Positions 55,666 through 64,000 of a stretch of DNA of 64,000 nucleotides are shown in pieces; positions within the stretch are counted from its first letter, which is position 1; every line of letters starts with the position of its first letter. The position numbers and the translations under genes were made by a program. The notes below the pieces were generated by a model. It saw only the letters and a list, made by a program, of their open reading frames with translations. It did not search any database and had not been told where the DNA came from. The stretch lies in the NCBI GenBank assembly GCA_020746995.1, contig JAGPXD010000003.1:3224001-3288000 (forward strand), read 5' to 3'. The stretch comes from Plectosphaerella cucumerina (Eukaryota > Ascomycota > Sordariomycetes > Glomerellales > Plectosphaerellaceae).

Positions 55666-56293
55666 GATGGGCGACGACTTGGATCGGAATTGGGGTCGGA
55701 GATGAAATGCGACTCGATGCCAATACTGATAATCGCTCTCAGTTCAATCTCGAAAGATCCGGCTTTATACCAGACTCTCGCCCATACCTCCACCAACGGA
55801 CCTCGCCATCCGCGATCTGCGACTTTCGGGGTGATTATCCGCGGCCGGTCGATACATCCCCGCGTTTCGACCGTCGATGCATGTCGCCGCGATACACACA
55901 GTCGGCTTGAATGAAGCCATCAGCCCATCCGCTATCGCTCGGGGTCCCGCTACCGAGCGACGGTCGCTCCGGGGGATGAAGTCCGCCCCCAGAATTCAGG
56001 GGGGAACGGGTGCGGGAATCGACCACCGAGATACGCCTGGCCCACTGGACGAAGTCCGCCTCCGCATTTTGACCCGATGGGGCCGATACCCCAAGATACC
56101 GGCCGCGATACTGACTCGCAGGTTCACGGGGCCGATCCCGGTGACATACTTGGAGATAGACGACGAGGTGTTTAGCGACGGTTGGAAAGTATAAGACCAA
56201 GTGCAGGTCCGCCGCTCCAGAGATGTAAGACCACTCATCTCCATCACCAGAACCCTCCTTGACTGCCCAGACATACTCCCCCTCACTCGCATC
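55666..56293. promoter_or_regulatory. Divergent promoter of PLP enzyme and amino-acid permease
   Basis: TATA boxes point both ways: TATAAA on the minus strand at 55769-55764 (about 100 bp from the PLP enzyme start) and TATAAG at 56190-56195 (99 bp from the permease start). Between them lie many CGG/CCG words and a 15-bp palindrome GAGCGAC-G-GTCGCTC at 55955-55969, flanked by CC and CGG. Zn2Cys6 regulators bind such CGG pairs, so this is a candidate operator. Confidence 0.5.
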
Positions 56294-58360
56294 ATGGACT
56301 CCTCGTCTACCGACAAGAAGTACGTTGCCGACATGGACCGCGAGTCGGGCCTCGCGCAACCAGACTGCCAGAGCGGCCGGGTCACCACGGTCGATACCCA
56401 CGCAACCCTCCGCCGTGACTTCAAGCCCCGACAGGTGAACATGCTTGCTATCGCCGGCGCAATCGGCACAGGTCTCATCATCGGCTCCGGAACCGGTCTG
56501 TCTCGCGGCGGCCCGGCAAGCCTGCTCATCGCCTACATGGTCACTGGTTCCATCATCTACTTTGTGATGACCGCGCTGGGCGAGATGGCATCCCTTTTGC
56601 CTTCAGACCAAGGTTTCAACGGATATGCCACTCGCTTCGTCGATCCGGCACTCGGGTTCGTCTTCACGATGTCATGAGTTGGTATTGATCTGACCTGTGC
56701 GCTGTAGCTTTGCGACGGGATGGAATTACTTCTTCAAGTATGCCATCGTCCTGCCGAACAACCTCACCGCGGCCGGTCTCATCATACAATACTGGAGACC
56801 GGATTTGAACGTCGCCATCTGGGTCACCGTCTTTGCCGTTGTCGTCATCGCCATCAATGTGAGTGATTGTCACCAACTTCCCTTGCCCCATTGACGCAGA
56901 TATTGACATCCAACGCAGGTCCTTCAGGTGGGAGGTTTCGGCGAGGCCGAGTTCATCCTCTCCTCGATTAAGATCATCACCCTCGTCACAGTCATGATAG
57001 TCTGTCTTGTTGTCTCTTTCGGCGGCGCACCTGCTCACGGCCGAGTGGGCTTTGGCTACTGGAAGGACCCGGGAGCCTTCGCTGAGTACCTCTATACCGG
57101 CGGCCTGGGTCGCTTTCTCGGCTTTTGGGCCTGTATGGTGCAGGCTTGGTAGGTTTTCACCTATTCATTCCACGAAATCCACACTCCCAGCTCCTTTCAT
57201 CCCCAAAACATCTTCTGACTCTGCATTTCGGCTACCAGTTTTGCGTACACCGGGACCGAGGTCGTCGGTGCTGCTTTCGGCGAGACCCCTAACCCACGGA
57301 AGAACATTCCCAAGGCCATCAAGCAGACCCTCTGGCGCATCTGCGTGTAAGTCAGAGTCTCTTGTTGCCATGATTGGAAGTTGTCTTACCCTTGTGCGGA
57401 ATGGGACTACTCCTAATGGCCATGCTCAACCCCCACAACCACCCCCAGGCAGTGCTGACCCCGTTTCTGCAGCTTCTACATCATCGGCGTCCTGACTCTC
57501 GGCATGGCCGTCCCCTACGACAACGAGCGGCTCGTCGGTGCCACAAAGGCAAAAGTCAGCGCCGCGGCCTCCCCATACGTCATCGCCATGGCCCTCGGCG
57601 GCATCAGCGTTCTCCCCGACATCGTCAACGCTTGCCTCCTCGTCTTCGTCATTTCCGCAGCCAACACAGATATCTATGTCGGCGCCCGCACGCTCTACTC
57701 TCTCGCCAAGGACGGCCACGCGCCCAAGATGTTTCTGTATACCACAGAAAAGGGTGTGCCCATGTACGGTGTCATCGCTACCTCTCTCTTCTGCCTTCTC
57801 GCATACATGAATGTCAACCAGTCAGCATCGACCGTATTTGGCTACTTTGTGAGCCTGGTCACTGTCTTTGGCACTCTCAATTGGATCAACATCCTGCTCT
57901 CCTACGTCGGCTTCCGCAGCGGTATGAAGGCGCAGGGTATTGATCGAAGCGAGATGCCCTACCGCGGACCCCTGCAGCCGTACGGCGCGTGGTTTGCGCT
58001 GGCTCTTACGGTCCTCATCACATTCTTCAACGGTACGTGGCCCTTTGCCTATGCAACGGAATTATTCGTCTCTCTTACCGGATGCTGACGGTTTGAGCGC
58101 TAGGCTACAACGCGTTTGTGCCAAAGTTCAAGCTCGCAACCTTCATCACCTGCTACATCGGCATTGCCATTTACCTGATCAATATCGTGGGCTGGAAGTG
58201 CATCAAGAGGACCAAGCGTGTGAACGCTCTGGAGATGGATCTCGTGACGGGAAGGCGCGAGTTTGAGGAGATGGAGCAGATGGAGAGGGCTAGGACGGTT
58301 GATAAGGCCAGTCTGAAGCAGAAGATTGCTAATCTCACTAGGAGGAAAGCTGCCGTTTAG
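56294..58360 (+). CDS. Amino-acid permease (APC superfamily, YAT type), 555 aa
   Basis: Exons are 56294-56655, 56708-56858, 56919-57148, 57239-57346, 57473-58032 and 58104-58360. The introns are 52, 60, 90, 126 and 71 nt; intron 1 has a GTTCGT donor, needed to form ALGFATGWNYFFKYAI. The start of the domain is RQVNMLAIAGAIGTGLIIGS, the classical GAIGTGL motif of helix 1. Other signatures are GEMASLLPSDQGFNGYATRF, FAYTGTEVVGAAFGE (helix 6) and LNWINILLSYVGFRSGMKAQ. The C-terminal tail is cytosolic, charged and about 60 residues long. It imports amino acids by proton symport across the plasma membrane; specificity is unknown. It shares its promoter with the PLP enzyme. Confidence 0.92.
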
Positions 58361-58860
58361 ATCTCAATAGATTTGTAGAAGAGTTGTAATGCGAAGCGGT
58401 TGTCTCGCTTTGCCATCGACATTTCTTGATTGTCTTGAGGATCGGTGGCCGCTTGAGCTTGATGACATGTCTGCTGGGCCAGCAGCTTGTCTTCGAAGCT
58501 CGATGTTGTGACCGAGGTGTTGATGGATAATAGTTGATGATGGTCGTCGACGGCGGCTGGATAAGGAGAAATGTCGAATCGGTGTTTGCCCGAGGTTTTC
58601 CCGGCTTAGTTTTAGGGCATCTCCGATAGGGGGAAATGCCCTGAAATCTGGTTCAGCGCCCGTCGTGGAGCCTCTAGCTGGAGGCGGATGCCCGCCGCTG
58701 TGCTGCCCGGCAGTCGATTGACGCGGAGTCAAACGCCGGCAGAGGCATGAGAGATCTTGGAACACCGAACCACCATCACCCATATCCCGCCATCACCCGA
58801 CTTTGAAATCTCTCCCACCCAGCTTACCCTTTGACGCGATAATCATCACCCAAACTCACC
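58361..58860. other. Intergenic region
   Basis: 500 bp containing the permease 3' flank and the DUF4202 leader. No gene seen. Confidence 0.5.
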
Positions 58861-59499
58861 ATGGCCACCCCGGAGCTCCCCCCGCTGCCGGCCAACTACG
58901 CCAAGGCTCTCAAGCTCATCGACGAGGCTCACGCCCAGGACCCCCGGCCTGCGACATCGTCCGACGTCGAATCCGAGCCAGTCTCGTACGAGCTTCACTA
59001 CGCCCGCGAGATGACGCGCTGGCTCGCAGTCCACACGCCTACAGCCGGCCCAGAACTCCAGCTCGCCTGCCGCGCCCAGCACTTCCGCCGCTGGGAGATC
59101 CCCCGCGACACCTTCCCCATGACGCGCCCGGGCTACCTCACCTGGCGGGCGAAGCTCAAGTCGCAGGCGGCTGCCCAAGTCGCCGAGCTTCTGCGCTCGT
59201 CGTCCGCTATCCAGCCACCACTGACGAACGAGGCCGTCGACCGCGTCGCCGCCCTGATCCGCAAGGAGAACCTGTCCCGGGACGAGGGCACCCAAGCCCT
59301 CGAGGACGTCGCGTGCCTTGTCTTCCTCGATGGCTACTTTGACGACTTTGAGAAGAAAGAGGCCATTGACGAGGCGAAGATTATCAACATCTTGCAGAAG
59401 ACGTGGGGTAAGATGGGTGAGCGGGGGAGGGAGCTGGCTCTGGCCATGGATCTGAGCGATCGCGCGAAGGAGCTCGTCACGAAGGCGTTGGCAGGATAG
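58861..59499 (+). CDS. DUF4202 protein, 212 aa
   Basis: Single exon starting MATPELPPLPANYAKALKLI. The family signature is clear: DEAHAQDP, then YELHYAREMTRWLAVHTP, then LQLACRAQHFRRWEIPRDTF with MTRPGYLTWRAKLK. Histidines and acidic residues in these motifs suggest a metal-binding helical hydrolase-like fold, but no reaction is established for this family as far as I know. DUF4202 proteins occur in fungi and bacteria at near 200 residues, so this copy is full length. No targeting signal; cytosolic. Confidence 0.88.
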   Translation: MATPELPPLPANYAKALKLIDEAHAQDPRPATSSDVESEPVSYELHYAREMTRWLAVHTPTAGPELQLACRAQHFRRWEIPRDTFPMTRPGYLTWRAKLKSQAAAQVAELLRSSSAIQPPLTNEAVDRVAALIRKENLSRDEGTQALEDVACLVFLDGYFDDFEKKEAIDEAKIINILQKTWGKMGERGRELALAMDLSDRAKELVTKALAG

Positions 59500-59884
59500 G
59501 CCGTGAAGGCTCCATAAAGAAAGAAATCTAATAAAGATGCTTCTATCTGTGCCATCTGCTGGGAAGTGAGGTCACTTTTGTAGGCGGGGGAGGCATCGCT
59601 TCGAAACGCGAGATATCAAAAGGGATGCAACGACATCTGGCGCCATCTGCAGAACCAAGGAACCTCGGCACAATGCTGGCCGAGACGACATCCCCAAGGT
59701 CCCCTCGCGCATGCCGATCACCCGCGCCGTCGACGTCCGCTCCCCCAGACATCCCCAATCCCAAACCCCACAGACCGGGGAAACGGCCGATGGTGACGTC
59801 CAGACCGGACATCATCCCGGCATATATAACAGCCGCTCTCACCCTTGCGGCTGCTCTCTCATCAGCACTTCTCTGCCTTCGATC
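59500..59884. promoter_or_regulatory. Promoter of the flavocytochrome-type dehydrogenase
   Basis: 385 bp without a gene. TATATAA at 59823-59829 lies 56-62 bp before the ATG at 59885, which supports that start over the in-frame upstream extension. Confidence 0.6.
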
Positions 59885-61462
59885 ATGACCCAGGGAGACA
59901 TTGTCATCACCCGTGCAGACGTAGCCAAACACAAACGCCTCGACGACCTCTGGCTCATCCTCCACGGCCAGGTCTGGGATTTTACAGACTTTGTGCGCGA
60001 ACATCCCGGCGGCATCGCCCCTATTCTCAAGTACGCCGGCAGAGACGGTACAGCAGTCTACTCCGAGGTTCACGGGCCCAAATTGGTCGGGGCCACCCTT
60101 GACGCTTCGAAGCTCAGAGGTCGCATATCGGCCGAAGAAGAGGAGATCCAGCAGACACAACCACAGACGAAGACGATCAAGATGGCGCCACAGGACCAAT
60201 CTCCTTCACCCCCTCGGCCAACGGGTAAACCACCCCTCGACACCCTCATCAGCGCCCACGACTTCGAGGCCGCCGCCTCAACCACATTCACTCCCAAGGC
60301 ATGGGCCTTCGTCTCCTCCGCCGCGACAGACCTACACACCAAAACCCGCAACTCATCCGCCTATGCCTCCATCGGCCTGCGCCCCCGCGTCCTCCGCGAC
60401 GTCGCCTCCGTATCAACAGCCACCGCCATCCTCGGCCACCCCTCCCGCCTGCCCCTCTTCGCCCCTCCCACCGCCATGGCCAAGCTCGTCCACCCCGAAG
60501 GCGAGAAAGAACTCGGCCGCGGCCTCAAAGCCTCCGGCATTCCCCAATGCGTCTCCGTCAGCGCCTCGTTCCCTCTGGCCGACATCCTCGCCGCCCACGC
60601 CTCCCACGAGACCGAGACGCCTTACGACGTCCCCGTCTTCTTCCAGCTCTACGTCGACAAGAACCGCGCCAACTCGGAGCGCCTCCTGCGCGACGCCCAG
60701 GCCCGCGGCGTCAAGGCCCTCTTCCTCACCATCGATGCCCCTATCCCGGGAAAGCGAGAGGCCGACGAGCGCGTGCGCTCCGATGAGAGCCTGAGCTCGC
60801 CCATCTCGGGCGCAACGGCCAAGAACGACAGCAAGGGCGGCGCCCTGGGTCGAATTATGGGAAGCTACATAGATGCTAGCGTCAACTGGGACGATATTGC
60901 CTGGCTGAGGCGCACGGTGCCAGGCCTACCTATCGTTCTCAAGGGCGTTCAGACGTGGATGGATGCCGTCAAGGCCATGGAGCATGGCGTCGAGGCCATC
61001 GACATCTCGAACCATGGCGGCCGGAGTCTAGATACGGCCCCGGCTACCATTCTGGTGTTGCTGGAGCTGCAGAAGAACTGTCCGGAGGTGTTTGACCGCA
61101 TGGAGGTCTTCGTCGATGGCGGCATCACCCGGGGAACTGACATCTTCAAGGCGCTTTGCCTTGGCGCGAAGGCCGTGGGCATCGGCCGAGGCCTTCTCTA
61201 TGCCCTCAACTACGGCCATGAAGGAGTTGAGAGATATATCGAGAGTAAGTTCCTTTCACATTCCTTCCTCAAAACTCGCGGCTGACATACCCTCCAAGTT
61301 CTGAGAGACGAGCTGGAAACGACGATGAAGATGTGCGGCGTGACCAGTCTGGATCAGGTCCATCCCGGTTACCTGAACACCCTGGCCGTGGACCATCTCA
61401 TTCCCGGCAAGGAGGAGCATCCCTATGCCCACTGGCGGCCCGGAGGCAAGAGTCGGCTGTGA
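59885..61462 (+). CDS. Cytochrome b5/FMN-dependent 2-hydroxyacid dehydrogenase (cytochrome b2-like), 507 aa
   Basis: Exon 1 is 59885-61244 and exon 2 is 61299-61462, with a 54-nt GTAAGT..CAAG intron and GCTGAC branch. A cytochrome b5 domain (residues about 5-80) has heme ligands His40 in HPGG and His63 in SEVHGPK. After a Gln/Pro-rich hinge the FMN barrel begins near 117 (LDTLISAHDFEAAASTTF). It contains FFQLYVDKNRANSERLL, LKGVQTWMDAVKAM with the FMN-contacting Lys, the catalytic SNHGGRSLD (His near 377), and VFVDGGITRGTDIFKALCLG. It resembles L-lactate:cytochrome c oxidoreductase, but this start lacks a mitochondrial presequence. The substrate is a 2-hydroxy acid, not necessarily lactate. 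Confidence 0.9.
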
Positions 61463-64000
61463 GGCGTCGCTGAAGGACATTGATGGGCCCAGTATGGGTT
61501 CCAAGAGTGCAAGGCTAGGCAGCCTCAAGGACAAGCAGCCTTCGAGTAACGAGAATTTGGTCCATTGGCGAGCATCGTTGGCTCCTCTCGCCGGCTCGTG
61601 CCGAGGCCAGACCAATGCTGATCCCCTGCCACGCTCAGATACCCCCTGACGGCATCCGTACGGATTCGTGACCTCATCGGGCCATCACCACTCAGATTTC
61701 GTGACTTGACAACTGCGAACGCCTCAAGCTCACAGGCGCCTTTCTAGGATGCTACATGGCGACTGACAGAACGGGCCTGTCAGCAGCATCGCGATGGGTG
61801 ACCTCCAACGTCGTCCCGTTCATCGACGGGGCATGATGGTTCCACGCGACCCGAATCCTGGGCCCATGTTTCAGAGGTGCAGGTGTGTCACACGAGCAGT
61901 CGCCTCACACCATCGAGAATCTCCACCCGTCGACGTGCCCCGACGTGGCGGGCCTGTGAGGCCTGTCGCTCGCATCGAACGAGGCTGCGGGGGACCAGGG
62001 AAGGGGGTCAATCGCCTTCCTGCAGCCTGTCTGTCCGATCACCTCTCGAAGAGGACAAAGTCGCGAGGAATGGAAGAGCCCCTGCAGCGGAAAGGTGTTC
62101 GATTCATATAGACGGGCCGAAGATTGCGGATCTTGCTTCCTGATCTGTGCAGATCGTTGGCTGATATCTTGCTGGCTGCAACCGTTCCAGGGGACTGGTG
62201 CTTGACCGGTGTGGCGATAGCCCGCCAGCAACCCTGTTGTATCAAGGCCAGAATGCCGAGCAGCAAGCCTAGGTGTGTGTCATTGTGCAGTCAGCGGGCA
62301 GCGAGACTCAGCTTGGCACGGGTTAAATGCAGGCTTCGCAACGCTACTGGTGATTAGAATAACAGCCAGAGAAACCATCTTCGTGGATCAGACCACGGAC
62401 TGCCAACTTCCCGGCGCAACGGCCACGCCACGCAGCTGCGGGCGCGCCGGACGCAACCACAACGTATTTTCCGTGACGGAATCATGCTCCTGCAGACTGG
62501 TGTGGTGTGCGGAAATCTGGCAGACATGGGCCAGGCACCAATGATGTCCTGGTGCTGGTTACACAACGCCGACTGATCGGGTCGATGCGGCCTCAAGAAT
62601 CGGCCTATGGGGATCTCATGGATCTCATGAAGGAGCGCGCGCGCACAGTCGGTGGCATGGGCCCCGGTGGCTTGATCTGGAGCCTCGTGCAGATACCCGC
62701 CGACGTGAGGAACGGTCCCTGTGCAGGGCCATCGTGGCTGCAGGACGAGAAGGATCTGATATGATACTTTGGCACTGGCAAGTCCAACGGCAGGCTGCAG
62801 GGAACGGGCCGTAGGTGGGTGTGTCTCCAGCAGGGTGCACAACTTCCCGACACTGTCGCTCAGCGCGGAGTGTCCCCCGCTCCCTACCAGAGGTCAGCTA
62901 TGACTTGGTTCGAATTTCGGACAGACAAAGCTGAAAGATCGGACTCGGGGAAGTGACCCCGGCACGAAGAGCCTGCCATCTGACCTAGCGGAGATCTGCC
63001 CGGCGACACACCTGCATGACCAGCCGCCGGTTACCCAGTGGAACGCTTCTGTAGTCGATAGGTATCCTGCGGAAACTGTCATGTCTCGGGCGAGGCATGT
63101 TGCCTGGCGCCTCTGATGACAGCATGTCTCGACAAAGACAACGGGTGATCAGCAAACCCCCACTCAGGAAGCTAGAGGGAAGCTCGATGGTGTGAGCGGA
63201 AGTGAGGTGTAAAAGTAGTGGTGAGCGGTCCACTAAGTCCACCATCAGGTGAAGGCTGACTCGACGGCGCTATTGGGCGATGGGGTCTTTTTGATGCCTC
63301 GCTCCCGAAACAACGTTTCTCTTTCTCGCGGTCGAAGATCCCTGACGACCTGAAGCGACAACGCAAGCGTCCAATGGGCCGGGTTTACCGGGGCAGAAGG
63401 CGAGGCGACGAAGGTGTGCTGTACCTCGGAAGATCCGTTTCCAGGCCTTGGCGTGGGAGATCGACAGGCCCCGAAGGCGAGGCATCCGTATGGCATGACC
63501 TGGTTGCGTGCAGCGCGACTACTGACCGGCCGATGACCGGGGGTTGACCGGTGAGGCTGTTGACGAAGCAGATGTTGTCGTGGCCGTGGCCCTGGCCTGG
63601 TCGTGGGTGTGCGTGCATCCGGTGCCTTGCTTGTCCGTTGTCCGTCCGGGATCCTCCACTTCAGGGCTGAAAGGCGAAGAGGGGTTTGGTCGGGGTCGGG
63701 GAGCATCGAGCGGAGGGCAGATGCAGGGAAGCACGATTGCGTCGCGTCTGCAGCAAAGCAGGTCGCCGAGTGGCGTCGCGGCGAGGGGCGGCGAGGGGCT
63801 GCGAGGGGCTGCGAGGGGGCTGCGTCGATTGTGATTAGTGATGGGATGATGTGCAAAAGCAACTGGATCGATAGATTCGGCAGGCTAGATCTCGACGATG
63901 ACGCCCCTCGACGGTGGCTAAGAAATCGTCAAGGCACCCGCTGTTTGTTTTGGCGCCGGATGTCTTCCCGCCCGATGGTGGCGGGTCATATTTTTGGGCA
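61463..64000. other. 2.5-kb terminal region without a supportable gene
   Basis: Only short, overlapping, Arg/Pro/Ser-rich frames occur on both strands. A GC-rich tandem repeat lies at 63779-63822. Confidence 0.5.
63779..63822. repeat. Short GC-rich tandem repeat
   Basis: Four head-to-tail copies of a 10- to 11-base unit close to GCGAGGGGCT. Confidence 0.85.

Noticed and set aside
63245..63862. 205-aa minus-strand frame near the right end
   Set aside because: Arg/Pro/Ser-rich composition typical of GC-rich non-coding DNA; includes the GC tandem repeat.

Overview
The window reads as nuclear DNA of a filamentous ascomycete, most likely a Sordariomycete. Genes are separated by ordinary intergenic spacers. 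Most carry short spliceosomal introns (46-150 nt) with GT..AG ends and CTRAY-type branch sites, and the gene families (SET1 COMPASS methyltransferase, fungal 161-residue tropomyosin, BIG1, SREBP-type SCAP, Zn2Cys6 regulators, OPT and YAT transporters) are those of Pezizomycotina. I rebuilt exon structures by hand from splice signals and reading-frame continuity. Every multi-exon model below adds up to a whole number of codons, except one regulator that carries an apparent one-base frameshift.

Region 1 (1-4 kb): one small two-exon hypothetical gene, then about 3.4 kb with no gene I can support. Region 2 (4-25 kb) is a dense housekeeping block: ER cyclophilin B with what looks like an alternative membrane-anchor exon, TRM112, BIG1 divergent from RRP17, a small secreted cysteine protein, tropomyosin divergent from an unrecognised basic protein, SET1 tail-to-tail with a JMJD7-type JmjC protein, and SCAP. 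Region 3 (25-41 kb) is sparser: a lineage-specific protein with a 30-bp internal repeat and a minisatellite-like leader, a small Cys/His protein, a long gene-poor stretch, a divergent 14-3-3-like protein, a Myb/SANT-like protein, a GRE2-type reductase and an intron-containing tRNA-Val(UAC).

Region 4 (41-61.5 kb) looks like a nutrient-acquisition island: OPT oligopeptide transporter, ribokinase, a regulator without a DNA-binding domain divergent from a Zn2Cys6 regulator, an MFS sugar transporter, a second Zn2Cys6 regulator (apparently frameshifted), a class V PLP enzyme divergent from an amino-acid permease, a DUF4202 protein and a cytochrome b5/FMN 2-hydroxyacid dehydrogenase. Sugar uptake, ribokinase and three regulators lie within 10 kb, which suggests a pentose or nucleoside utilisation module; the permease, PLP enzyme and flavodehydrogenase suggest a linked amino-acid/hydroxy-acid function. 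Both readings are inferences from proximity. The last 2.5 kb holds nothing I can support.

The observation I rate most highly is the cyclophilin B locus. Retaining one 150-nt intron gives a luminal protein ending in HVEL, while splicing it in frame replaces that tail with a linker, a transmembrane helix and a basic tail.
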